This document shows, piece after piece, positions 39,935 to 51,715 of a DNA stretch of 64,000 nt. Made by a program: the position numbers and the translations under genes. The notes under the pieces are model-generated. The model searched no databases. It was not told the origin of the DNA and saw only the letters and a list, made by a program, of their open reading frames with translations. Position 1 is the stretch's first letter. Every line of letters starts with the position of its first letter. Source of the DNA: Nautilus pompilius (Eukaryota > Mollusca > Cephalopoda > Nautilida > Nautilidae); the NCBI GenBank assembly GCA_018389105.1, contig JACATO010002208.1, positions 232,001-296,000 of the forward strand, written 5' to 3'.

Positions 39935-41634
39935 CAATGAAACCAATCAACATTAGTTCTGTATTCGGCTCTTCTGTAAAATAGCACCTGTTAATTATGG
40001 GATATTCCAACATTTGTAAACAAGGTTTCCTGTTTTTAGCTACAAGCCTAGAAAGTCAAATCTTCACCTCCCCTTTTTTTTCTCCCCCTTTCTTAGAATT
40101 TATCTAATTAGTTATTATATTACATAGTGATTGCTGATCGGTTTTTGTTGTGAAATATATTGCTTACACCTCTAGAGGGCAAGTTTAATTTCGAGACATC
40201 CGCCATGTGTGTTCGGGGTGTGGGTATGGCCGTTCTAGGAAAGTGACAACCTCGTGGATTCCATGATTGTGTTTCGCTGTGCGAGATAAGGGACTAGGGA
40301 GCGTGCAGTTAGGTCCCACGTGTGAGGCGGAAGGAATCTCTGATGCCTGGTAATCCTTCCGAGCCGTTCATTAAGGGCAATTTGTTCCCTAATTGAGCCG
40401 CTAATGATTGTGACATTGATACTGATACATTTCTTCAGGTATACACACCGCTCACGGACGCGAGTGCTCCCCAGAGGCGAGCAGAACACCGAGAAGAGTT
40501 ACAACAGGCGAAAGCAGTAAGTAGTTGACCTCTCAGGCCCCTTTCTGGTCTAGAGGTCGCCTGCTTAAACGTGGTTCGTACTTTTGAAAGAACGCAAGTG
40601 GTTTCGTTATTTAAAATGAAAACTAGCGAGTGGTTTTATATCGACAATAACCTTTTCTTTTATTTTTAGATAAATCTAATGAAAAACAGACGAAACAGAA
40701 AAAAAAAAACACGACAAGTTTAATTGAAAGGCACAACAACCTCTAAAAGCCGTTTTGTTAACCAGAAATATTAAATATGACTGCAGTTATTGTGCATTTA
40801 AAATGCAATTGTTACGTAATAACTTGATGAGGGACACGCGTCTGTTCAGATTCTTTATTAGTTAACTGGATTGCTAAATCTGAACGTATTACGATAATAA
40901 TGCTACATTTTGAGTAGTTTGTTTACTTGATTATTGAAGAGAGACAACTCCGTTTGACTTCCCTGCTTATTGATTAATTGGTGATTTTCATTTCCTTATA
41001 GCATTTTTCCATGATAGTTTTACCATAGCTATGCACCGTTTTCAATAGTGTATATTTAGATAATAATACATCGTTATAAGAGAAAGAACGGAGTGTTTAC
41101 TATATTTCGATAAATATCTCATCAGATATCAAAATAATATTATATGAAATAGTTTAATACTTAGTTTTTTTTCTTTTATTATTTGTTTATTATTCTAAAA
41201 ACTCTGTGTTTAGCGCATGACTCTGATTAGGCCTATCAAAAACAATTTTAAAACTTTGTGGTATCTTTTTTAAATTAAATGCCGGTCTGTAAGCGGAAGA
41301 ATTTTGAAACGAAACTCGATTGGTCTACAAGTTACTGACAAACGCACTGGCGTTGTTTGAGGAAGATCAAAACGATTAAAGCTGAACATTTTTTTCTTTT
41401 AAAAAAAAACTGAGTTTTAGAAACAACTAAGATCCAGAGGCAAAGCATCTTTAAGTATTTATTATGGTAGATAACGATACGACCAATCATTGCCCAATGT
41501 AGGAATTGGTACACATTAAAAATAAACTAAGTTAGAAAGAATGCAAATTATTAAAGTAAGTTTATGTATAAATATATGAATAAATAAGTTTCAGTTTGAA
41601 GTAAATTATCAGTAACCTAAAGTAAAGGAAGAGA
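39935..41634. other. AT-rich stretch without a clear gene
   Basis: A GC-richer island lies at 40200-40510; the minus-strand frame there (40235-40489) has no recognisable domain. A weak CTCF-like CTCTAGAGGGCAAG is near 40170. Confidence 0.45.
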
Positions 41635-41714
41635 GAAAGAGAGAGAGAGAGAGATGACGTCAGTACAGAGAGAGAGATAACGTCAGTACACACAGAGAGA
41701 GATGACGTCAGTAC

Positions 41715-41746
<32 letters not shown>
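41635..41746 (+). repeat. (GA)n repeat with embedded ACGTCA units
   Basis: Three copies of GATGACGTCAGTACA-like words (41653, 41677 with TAACGTCA, 41701) are set in GA repeats. Two hold the full palindrome TGACGTCA (41655-41662, 41703-41710). The same composite occurs in reverse orientation at 48291-48637. Confidence 0.93.
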
Positions 41747-41749
<3 letters not shown>

Positions 41750-42823
41750 TCACATCTGTCCCAACAAACGTGGTCGTTATTTCTGAAGAGCAACAAAAGC
41801 GCGGGAATTTAAAGAACAATTTTAGTTTGAGGGATAAAATCTGCACAGAAAACCAGCCAGTAGTTGTTATTGTTGTTGTTGTTGTTTATTAACTTTTAAA
41901 AAAGTTTTCTACTCAGAGAATTATAGTGCAATACGTCGCAGAAACAGAAAACTACCCGAAAATGGCTAAACCTCAACAGATAGTTGAAGAATATCTATGA
42001 ATTTGTCTGGGGCAAAAAATAATTTAAAAAAAAAAGGATTCATTGATCGAACGGAATGCGGAGATTTCGCCCCTAATGTTATGCATTTTTGCACGGTTTT
42101 TGTTTCTCGTTATCGTTGCATTGTAGGGAAAGACAACTCGAATGGTCAAATCGTAATTGGTTTTCGATTTCGCCGTAAAATGTTTGAAAACTATTTTTCG
42201 TTACGTCAGAATTGTGTGGAAATGCAGGCAGGGACGACAACTCGATTGATGAAAATTTTGTTTTCTAATTTTTAGAAACTAATCTCATGGTCGACAATTT
42301 CAAAACGTTAAATAGATTTCTTTTTTTTATTTTTATCTATTAACATCATATTTCTAGCTTTAAAAAAATCAATGAGAAAGCCTGAAGCTGTCACCTGTCC
42401 CTTTTTTTTTTTGTCTTCGAGAATCCTTATCGGTTTTACATTTTTCAAATAAACCACGGCGCGCGCGGAATGGTTCCGCGCATTGCATCATGGTATAATT
42501 TCGCTTCTTCCATTTTTGTTTTTTAAAATCACGCAATAAATCTTCTTCTTTACCTACTTTGTGACGCTTATACTTCAAGAATACGACAGACTGTCGTCTT
42601 GCATCTTTGTGCGTGTGGTGTTTTCATCCCTCCTTTTATTTTCTTAATCCGCCGTCATTGCTGGCGATGCTGTCTACATCTGAACTTGAAAACTTTTAAA
42701 ACCAGGCGTCGCGTTCTGTTAACCCCTAAGAACCCTACTACTATCCGCGGGCACCACTGCCTTAAATCACCGAGAAATGGAAACCGTTTCCGAGCTCCCT
42801 GACAGTTACTGTCATAGCGTTTG

Positions 42824-42825
42824 GC

Positions 42826-42882
<57 letters not shown>
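42824..42882 (+). repeat. (GA)n microsatellite
   Basis: GA repeats with one GAGGAG interruption. Confidence 0.97.
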
Positions 42883-42885
<3 letters not shown>

Positions 42886-44064
42886 CTTTATGTTTTCTTT
42901 AAAAGGGAGAAGGCAACGATATCAGGCAGCCGGCCCGGCTGTGGTCTCCCTCTCCCATGCCGAGTCATCATCGGCTGTCGTTCGGCCGATGCGGTTGCTG
43001 AGCATGACGTCACTAAAATCGGGTTCTAAAGCTATTACTAATCCGTGTCCGTTTATAGCCTCAGTGAAGCGTAGATATTAGGTCAGTGTTCACATTACGT
43101 CAGGGTGACGTCATGGTATTGTTGCGCATCCTATTGTTTTAACGAATTCCAGTTTATTTAGTCTTGTGTGTTGGCGTGTGATGTTTCACTGGTATCAGAA
43201 GATCGATCTGCTTTTTATCGCATTCCTTTTCAGAAAAGATTTTAAAATCTTTCAATTGATGTCTCGACGAAAAAATAGGGACCAGGAGTCAGAATCAGGC
43301 AACTGGCGTCTTTTTGAGTTCACCTTCGTAAATGAGATTACCTGTACAATGCTAATCATCCAGGTAAAGCAGCGGCTCCCGGTCGCAGATAACACCGGAG
43401 CGGACGCGTTTTTTCTTTTTTTTAAAGGACAACTTGTACAAAATTACAATGATGGTGAAAATCGCATGTCCAATTTTTCATTCAGTGGGTGGATCGCCTT
43501 TAAAAAAATTTTTTTTCGTACGAAATATAAAGAAAAATAATGTTTTATTTATATATGAATACAAAAAGAATAAAGCTGATCCACTAGTCATTATTCGGGA
43601 ACTGAGGAGTCTATTAAAAAGTAAAAAAAACAGTGAGAAGTCTGCGCCTGTTTCTGCGGATAGAGTTTTTAAATACAAGGAGAGATTTCTCTTAAAATTG
43701 GGTACTAAGCGAAAAAAAAGGGGGGGGGGTCGCAAAACCTTTAGCGAATAGAATATCGGTCGTGATTAGAAAACTTGGAAAACCTGCGGCAAAGTCTTCT
43801 CCGACTCTCGTATACCTTAATCGTTTACCTAATTTAGTCTCTGCCCGTACCATCTTCTCTGTAAATAATTCATGCACCGAGGCAAACTGTTGAAGTCAGT
43901 AGTGTGAGTATGATTTGACAAGCTGATATTATATAACGCCAGTGTCTTCGAGTATTACAAAAACCATACGTTTCCGTAACATTTTTTTTGCGAAATCAAC
44001 TTGTAAGTATCCCTGCCGGCAACTATGCCGGGGTGCAGCAGGTGGCCAAACAGGAAGTGCCTGC

Positions 44065-44130
44065 CAGAACTACTCTTTATAGACGTGGGAGGAAACTAGA
44101 GTGCAGAGAGCCCTGGAGAGAAAATCTATT
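44065..44130 (+). repeat. Dispersed repeat copy (GTGGGAGGAAAC type)
   Basis: GCCAGAACTACTCTTTATAG followed by ACGTGGGAGGAAACTAGAGT parallels 27600-27640. A shorter match, CTTTATAGACGTGG, occurs near 59967. Confidence 0.4.
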
Positions 44131-45246
44131 GTGTATTATTTGGTGAAGTGGTTTTGAAGAACCCGAGTTTTAGTATCAGCATTTATCCTCGTAACGTAAA
44201 GTCTGATGAATAATCAAATCCCGATGCGATCGCCGTTTGTGATAATGACACCTGTAATGCAGAGAGAACTACACGACAGGCAGTTGCTATGCGAATGTAT
44301 ATTTCATGTCTGAAGACCACCTGTTTCCAGTACCTTTGAAGCGGGCGGGACTCGTTAACTTTGCAGATTCGAGAAAACTTGTCTTAATAATGGATATCGG
44401 CCGTGCCCCTTAAAAGGTGATTCGCGGGGAGCTGTTTCTTTATTAAGTTTTTTATTTTTACGTGGAAGTTTAAAGTCGTAAGTGTTCATCTCATCGCCGC
44501 CTACCGCGTTTCTGTCCTCATCCTTCGCGCGCATGATTATCTACGACGCGAGAGCCTCAGTACTCAAAAGGTTAGGTGTTGTTCCGCCAAGGAGAGAGAG
44601 AAAAAAAAGACAATGCAACAACAACAACAACAAATGAGCCGGCCGAAACAGATAGCTACCGAGGAACTAGTTTTTAAAGGTAAGCTCCCACCAGGCGATG
44701 GAGTCGTTCGTTCAATTAGTCACGAGGAACCGCTCTGGACGCGGCTAACCAACGTGCCCTCTGACCCCGACCTTTTTTTTTTTGAAAACAAGTGCCAGCT
44801 CGCGAATTGTCTTAGCGTTTTCGCTGGTTCTCGGACCCAGTCTTACGTCGCCGCCTTCCTCCCCGTCTTCCACATCCCGATATGTGCCGATCGGGGAACA
44901 AACCCGCCTCGACAGTACCAGCCGGGCTTTATTTAGACTTGGGAACGATTAGTTCTTGGCGACATCTTTCCTTTTTTATCCCCCCCTCACCCTTCTCTTT
45001 CCAGGAGGCGTCTCCGTGGTGGTGGTGAGGAGGGGAGGGGAGAGAGAGAGACGGATCGCACTGATTGGATTGGAAGAGAATTCCGGCTTAGGCCACTCCC
45101 ACCGGAGCGTTCTCACATCCCCCCCCCCCGCGTTTCGTTCGAATCAGCGAATGGTCGAGCGTGAGTCACCGGCCGGCGCTGGCTCGAGAGATAATCGTAT
45201 CGAGTTTCTGAAAGTTCTACCGCCCCATGTGACGAACGGCCACGGG

Positions 45247-45314
45247 AAATAAATAGACGGCCAGTTCGATTCTTCTCGCTCTTTCTTCGAGACAACGAGA
45301 GGACAACCCCCGAG
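45247..45314 (+). promoter_or_regulatory. Candidate promoter and noncoding first exon upstream of the OSR gene
   Basis: AAATAAATAG at 45247-45256 is a weak TATA-like box. About 60 bp later CCGAG|GTGAGT (donor at 45315) is a consensus splice donor in very CpG-rich DNA. The OSR coding exon at 51292 begins with an acceptor and so needs an upstream exon; this could be it, with an intron of about 6 kb. The link is inference. Confidence 0.25.
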
Positions 45315-46389
45315 GTGAGTGCGCTTCGGCCGAGCTTACTTTATATTCGAGTCTAGTTTCTGTTGGCCGCCGGGAGAGAGGACTGGGAGGCGGGGGGGGG
45401 GGAGATGTGGGGGGGGGGTTTCGCCCACGAGACCTGTTGATACGAAGCAGATGGCCCGTAGTAAAATTCTTCGCGACGGACCCGGCTCGCGATAGTTTTT
45501 AACTTCTTTTCGTTCGGTTTACGGCCTCCGAGCCGTAGGGTTCCGCTCAAGCCCCCACCCCCAACTTCCCTTACCGTACAGTTATCGAGTTATCGGCGAC
45601 GAGTCGATTCCATCCGAAGAACGGTACTCCGAGTCGCTCGGCAGGCAGCTGGCATAGATAGCGGTAGGTAGCCCCTTTTGAGACAAGGCCTCCTCACTCC
45701 CAGCGACACGCGGACGGGACAGGTGCGAGATCCCGTCCCCGTCTCCGGTTCCAGGTGTTACACATCCTCGCCGGCTTTCCTAAAATTGCGCTCTCTTTGC
45801 TCGAAAGAATTAGCAAAACAAAAACTCGAAGGCCTTTGCAGGCGCTCGGGAAAGGGGGCGCCAGAAGGTTCTCGGGGTTTAGTAAGTAAGCACGGGGGCA
45901 AATTTCAGATGTCTTGTAAGGGGCCGGAACCTACTGACTGTGTCCCGTCGTCTCCACCCCACCCCACCGGGGCTGTCGGCGTTACTACTTAATCGTTGGC
46001 ACTTTCAACAGTTTTAAAATCAACGTAGGTCGGCCTTTCGTCGGGGAGGGAATGATATCAGGCTTCCCCCTAATTAAAAATTAAGTCTACGGATCAGTAG
46101 AGACCCCGAAGGAGCACCACTGGCTCTCTCCGGTCGACATTTACCATAACATTCGTGAACGAACTCGAAGACTGACTGACCGCTGTACACATTACTGACG
46201 AATATTAATAAGATGCTGCGAATATCCAGAGATGCCCATTCTGCTTCTGCTCGGTGGCTAACCGACCGAACACCAAGGGACCTTGATTTGTAAAACCTGG
46301 ACAAGCAAGAGCGCCACCGGGCTGGATGGAACTGTTACCCAGCAGACCTTTAACAATTAACACTAATAGATTCAGCACTAAGATGCATC

Positions 46390-46431
<42 letters not shown>

Positions 46432-48290
46432 CATAGTCTGCAAGACGATATTCACATAATAATAATAATAATAATAATAATAAATTTTACCGCTTATGTT
46501 ATAATCGTCTGCACATTCGAAAAGCGGGTCTTTGCTCAATAAATGTTAAATTATATTTTTAAGCAGAAATTTAAGAGTATAGATGATTTATAATTTATCT
46601 ACCATCCTTTGCTTTAATCCTGTGGATAAACAACACTCACACTCACACACACACCACACACGCGCGCGCACTCTCTCTCCTCTCTCTCCCCCATCTCTCT
46701 ACTTGTGTCTTTTTTTTCACATGACTATGAAAGCGAAATCTTGCACCGATTCCAGCCTAAAATTATGCTCAGATAATTTTTCAGCGGAACTACAAATACC
46801 TGATTTGAGAGTAAACCAAAAGGTTATTATTATTTTTTTTTTTTTTTTTACGCAAACCGAAGTTAAATAAATCACCTGTTTTCGGTCGACGGCGAACACT
46901 TTTCGTTTCGTTTTGTGCCACGTGTGCTGTTTTTTTTTTATAAGTTATATATATAATATATATATTTTTAATTTCCAAAATGTTCATCCAAAAATCTTAA
47001 ATGTAGAAGCTTTAATTCGTGTGTATTGTTTGCTCGCCCGTCCGGTCGGTTCTAACTGTTGTTTGTCGTTGGTGCTCACTCAGGCCGGAACTATTTGGTT
47101 TACGGTCGTATCAAAAAGTCAGATTTCGGCGTGGAACGTACGAAATGGCAAGAAACCTTGTTGTTGTTGTTTTAAAATATTTTTAATTAATTTCCATGAC
47201 ATACACATACATACATACTTATATATAGTTCATTGTTTGTTCAGATGCGTGTCTGCAGAGTGAATAGACGTATGGAAATGATATAAATATGCATTATTTC
47301 TGTCATCCGGACTCGTGACCCATCGCATGACGTCACGGGGACTCTAACCTTAAGAGGGGAGGAGGGAACGAGCGGCCGCCGCCTTCGGCTCTGTCGAGGC
47401 GATAAAAGGGAAAACAGGATGACAGAAGAAGAAAGGGATCTTAAAAACAACAACAACAACACACCGCGGGTGTGAATAGAAGGAGGGCCGCAGCGAGGGG
47501 TCGGGAAGGAGATCGAAGCAGAAAAAAAGAAAAAAAAAACCACGTGTGGAAATCGACATCGGTTGAGTTTCGGGAGAGGGAGCCGGACGTTGTCAGTTCT
47601 AAGGCGAGAATAGATAGATTATCCGATCTCTCTCTCTCTCTCTGTTGGGCTCGCGCGCTAAGAATTTGCCGTCGACAAACGGAAGAACTGTCGCACACGA
47701 CGCCTCGGGCTCTAATCGGCTCTTCGGCTTATACCTGTAACATCAAGAATAATCGTCCTGCGTCTCCACACTCCGAAACCATTCGCAGTAAGCGCACGTG
47801 GGGCTGGGTCGTCTTGTTTCGTTCCCAGCCGATTTCGCGACCTTGGCGTTGATCTGTTCCGCATCGCGCGCGAATCGCCAAGTTTCTCTGTTGGTGGCGG
47901 CGGGAATACTGTTTTGTCTTAAATGGCGGGGGGGGGGTTCCCCATCCCCATTCTCCTCCTCCGCCAGGTTTGCTATCGGAACGTCCGAGAGACGGCGCAG
48001 ATCAAAGGCGGGCAGGGTTACGGTTGTGATCATCCCGGCTCTGCCGAGGTACTAACGGATTTTTTGCATCCATCCGAAAAAGGAAAGGAAAACAACAACA
48101 ACAACAAAAACGAGCATAGATAAAATAAATAAAGACGAAAAATTAATTCAAAATAAATTGACCCTTTTTATTTTAGAAATCCAGAACTTTAAAAAAATAT
48201 CAGTATTCAAATCACTAGAGCGGTGGGGATTTGATGGAAATGTACAAAATGATTGCGATCTTTGAAACGGGTACTAACTCTATACATCTC

Positions 48291-48404
48291 TCCCCCCCTC
48301 TCTCTCTCTTCTCTCTCTCTCTCTCTGCTCATCTCTCTCTGTACTGACGTCATCTCTCTCTCTCTCTCTTTCTCTGTCTCTCTCTCTGCTCTGTTTCTTC
48401 TCTT

Positions 48405-48435
<31 letters not shown>

Positions 48436-48550
48436 CTGCTCATCTCTCTCTGTACTAACGTCATCTCTCTCTCTCTGTCTTTCTCTCTCTCTTCTCTCTC
48501 TCTCTCTGCTCTGTTTCTTCTCTTCCCACCCTCTCTCTCTTCTCTTCTCT

Positions 48551-48583
<33 letters not shown>

Positions 48584-48637
48584 GTACTGACGTCATCTCT
48601 CTCTGTTTCTTCTCTTCCCACCCTCTCTCTCTCTCTG
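48291..48637 (+). repeat. Compound (CT)n minisatellite with CRE-like palindromes
   Basis: Three degenerate units each combine CT repeats, a CTGTACT(G/A)ACGTCATC word (48341, 48460, 48584) and a CTGTTTCTTCTCTTCCCACC word (48388, 48511, 48603). Two units hold TGACGTCA and one has TAACGTCA. It is the reverse-orientation counterpart of 41635-41746. Confidence 0.9.
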
Positions 48638-49073
48638 GTGTTAATTGATGTAGCTTCCAGCATCTTGTATAAACCAAACTGAAGTAAATGAACAGTAAAC
48701 TGGACGGAGTTTGTTTGTTTTTTTATATATTATGTATATAAAAGCAGGGACGATAGAAAGAGAGAAAACAAAGAGAATTTGCCTGCGTTTACTTCTAAAT
48801 GGACGACACTTTATCGAGATGCTAATCATAATAATAATTGGAGGTTGGGGGGTAAAGAATATGAGCGAGGTGACGGTGGATCTTGGCCTTGTTATTAAGA
48901 AGGCGATGACGGCGAACATCAGTAAGAGGAAAAAGACACCTGGAGGAGAATTTCAGAAGCCTACCACCTGGAATAGCAGCTCAGATGGAAGGAGATTCTT
49001 TCTTGACATAGTAAATGGACCCGAAAGTCCCCACCCCACCCCCTGGCTAACTCTGCGGAAGACCGGCGTTAAT

Positions 49074-49113
<40 letters not shown>
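49074..49113 (+). repeat. (TTA)n microsatellite
   Basis: About 13 TTA units. Confidence 0.96.
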
Positions 49114-49115
<2 letters not shown>

Positions 49116-49194
49116 TCTCGTGGTTCTTTTTCTTCAAAATTCCATATCGAATTTGTCGAGTTGCGGACGTAGGTGATGTTGAAAGGGAAAAGCG

Positions 49195-49245
49195 GCGGTC
49201 TGTCTGTCTGTCTGTCCGTGTCTGTCTGTCTGTCTGTCCGTGTCT
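49195..49245 (+). repeat. (GTCT)n microsatellite
   Basis: Two blocks of GTCT repeats, each ending in GTCCGTGTCT: a duplicated unit of about 24 bp. Confidence 0.93.
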
Positions 49246-49749
49246 CCACCTGTCGTACGCAATGTCGATGACAGAGACCTAAACCAGATCGGCCGAGCGC
49301 GCGCTGTACCCCCTGGTTCTGTTTCTACCCCGTGGCTCCCTAATCCCGCCCGGACTGCGGATTTTTCGCCGTCTCATGAACCCGGCGTCTTTCAATTAAA
49401 AAGGAGGACACGACACAGGAGACATCAACAAATAAAAGGAAAGAAAGAAGCCAAAGGGCGAGGAGGAGAGAAGGGGAGGAAGGAATCGACTTCGGATCGG
49501 ACGAAGACAGTTCTTTTAACGTCGGCGCAATAACGAGGCGAGGACCTCGGATCAAGCGAGACGGGAGGATTATCTCGCACAGGGCCTTCGGCGCCTAGAG
49601 AGAACCGATGTTAGGTTGGGGCGAGGGCTCGTTTCGTCCCATAATTCCTGTCCGTCTTACGACGACGGCCCGACGCGTCTCCAGGCAGCGCGCGTTCAGA
49701 TGCGGAATGTCGTCGATGCTCTGGTCTCTCCCATCCCGCGCTACTTGAG

Positions 49750-49840
49750 AAAGAGAGAGAGAGAGGGATGGAGAGAGAGAGAGAGAGGGAGGGAGGGAGA
49801 GAGAGAGAGGGAGAGAGGGATGGAGAGAGAGAGAGAGACC
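49750..49840 (+). repeat. (GA)n with GGGA/GGATGGA interruptions
   Basis: GA-rich purine tract with two GGGATGGAGAG words. Confidence 0.93.
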
Positions 49841-50312
49841 GCAGTATCGGTAAATAATAAAAACTGTACGTTTAGGTTTCTGGACGAACTCAGGGCTCCG
49901 CCGTCAGTTCCGGTCCCTGCCAGCACCTTATTGGACAATGCCTTTTTTACCTGTCGATGAAACTGTCCAAACTCTGTTATCGGCCGGAGCCGCTAATCCA
50001 TGGGGTAACACGAGATCTCCACATCAAGTGGTCGGTCGACTCGCAGTTTTTCCATTGAACTGATCCACCATTCGGCGGCAGGGAAAAAAAGACCACTCGT
50101 CATTCGCAGGGGAAGTTGGTGCTGACGGCTCGCGGAACAGAATTTCTCGTAATTATCGTTTAAAAGGGCCCGGCCATCCAGCGGGGTCGAATTCTCTCCG
50201 CGGTATCCAAGGCCCGACGTCGATCCCCCCGTGGATTACCGGAACGTCTTGTCCGTGTTCAGTACAGAAAAAAAAAAACTTAAAGGTTTTACGATGATCA
50301 GAACTAACTATT

Positions 50313-50369
50313 ATAGGCTTGTGCGCTAACTTCTCCGGGAAGAAATCTGCTGCCCCAACTCCCACAGAG
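50313..50369 (+). other. Candidate alternative noncoding exon 1 of the OSR gene
   Basis: A strong donor, CACAGAG|GTAAGG at 50370, lies 920 bp upstream of the first coding exon. The left border shown is arbitrary. Splicing 50369 to 51292 would give a 5' untranslated leader or an N-terminal extension. Confidence 0.25.
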
Positions 50370-51291
50370 GTAAGGCAACAAAAAAGTTTAGATCTTGCTT
50401 CTGACCCTGGCAGACTTATTACCGACTTTTACTCGTGGGCATTAATTAGTGAGTTTCCGTGGCGCGCTACACGGATACAATCAGTGCAGGCTCTAAATGT
50501 CATCTTTCTCTGATGAACAGCGAAGAGGCAGGTGTCAGCAAAGGAGACTTGGTGAAAGACTTGGGGGGGTAATTGAGTGGTTTACCGAAATCTATTAGTT
50601 AAAGCAGCGCAAGAATGCTGTCAATGAAGGATTTAACTCACTCCATAACTGTGAAACACTTTCGTAATAAGAACTTCTACCTGTGTCATACATTCGACGG
50701 GGAATTCACCTTCTAAATATGGTGGACGTCGTAAATCTCCTGTCAGAACAACCCACAAAATACACCTACGCGCGTCATAGTTGTGCACACTTGACTTCTG
50801 ACGTCATTGGTTTTTTTACCACTCGGCTGGAAAAAAGGAGACCCCCCAGAAACATGGCGAACGGTCGCCAACGACAAGTACCCGATCCCTCGTGTGCGCA
50901 CATCCGATAATTTGCATTCAGCAACTTTTCAGGTTGGCAAAGGCTGTAACTAACGGCGAACAACAGCGGCAGTGTATGGCTAGTCTCCAGCGCTTCCTAA
51001 TGTTCCTTTCAACTCGAGAAGCAAAAAGAATGTTTAATGTGGGAAAATTAAACAAATTTAAATTTTCGTCTTTGGTAAAAATTTTGGAAATTTAAAATGA
51101 AGCTGGTAAGTTTTGAAAATCGGGAAAATTCCATAAACGCGACATCTCTTTAGATTATAACTGGAATTTGATCATTTCTGAGTTCTATGTCAACTGACCA
51201 ACAGGGCTGCTTTTTTCCTATTTCCCCATTAAAACAGTACCCTGTTCTCGCATAGAGTTGTGTGTGATATATTCTGTTTTGTTTGTTGCAG

Positions 51292-51715
51292 CGGTTCTCA
51301 CCCAACGGCGTCAGGTTGTCCGGGAAGACCCGCCATCTCGCCTTCCAAAGCCATTTCTCCGGCGGTGCTAGGCTCAACAGGCGCCCATCCCCACCCACCT
51401 CCAGCCAAAAGATGGCCGGCTTTGTTCCTCCAGTTATCTGCCCTTCCCCCATAATGCCTTTCTCGCCGCTCTTGGCGTCCGTGAACTATTACAGTACGCA
51501 AGCCGAGTACGTGCATCAGCAACTTTCGCCCAGCTCGCCCCTCGCTCTGCCGGAGATATTTTCCGTGAACTCTACGTACGCAATCGGCATGCCGCAGCCT
51601 GCGTCGTGCTCCCAATGTATCCGGGTTCTGGAGATGAGTCGGACGGGTGCCACGCCATCTCTGCCCATGTATGTCTCCAAACCGCTGAAGATGATAGCAC
51701 CCTTGAACTACGAAC
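51292..51715 (+). CDS. osr: OSR gene, first coding exon (coding from ATG 51412)
   Basis: The acceptor TTTGTTTGTTGCAG ends at 51291 and the donor GAAC|GTAAGT starts at 51716. The ATG at 51412 has a good context (A at -3, G at +4) and starts [20 protein letters not shown]. The 120 bases between the acceptor and this ATG contain no in-frame stop, so a longer N-terminus from an upstream exon cannot be excluded. Residues 1-101 are Pro/Ser/Tyr-rich with no folded domain. An LLASVNYYS segment faintly recalls the N-terminal LTNYSFL of vertebrate OSR1. The exon ends after the first base of codon 102 (phase 1). Confidence 0.82.

Larger units (their letters stand above)
41747..45246. other. Non-coding stretch, becoming CpG-rich from about 44350
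   Basis: The stretch contains (GA)n at 42824-42882, TGACGTCA at 43005-43012 and 43106-43113, and a dispersed-repeat copy at 44065-44130. The frame at 43166-43540 has one stretch resembling ribosomal protein L14, which I judge to be chance. Confidence 0.45.
45315..50369. other. CpG-rich upstream region of the OSR gene with several simple repeats
   Basis: G-rich runs lie at 45390-45418. Simple repeats include (TTA)n 46391-46431, (AAT)n 46458-46483, the CT composite 48291-48637, (TTA)n 49074-49113, (GTCT)n 49195-49245 and (GA)n 49750-49840. TGACGTCA is at 47328-47335. Frames at 45678-45992, 47472-47852 and 49240-49533 lack recognisable domains. Confidence 0.45.

Noticed and set aside
43330-43420. 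QVKQRLPVADNTGAD, resembling the N-terminus of bacterial ribosomal protein L14
   Set aside because: The match stops after about 12 residues; the following frame does not resemble L14. Judged to be chance.
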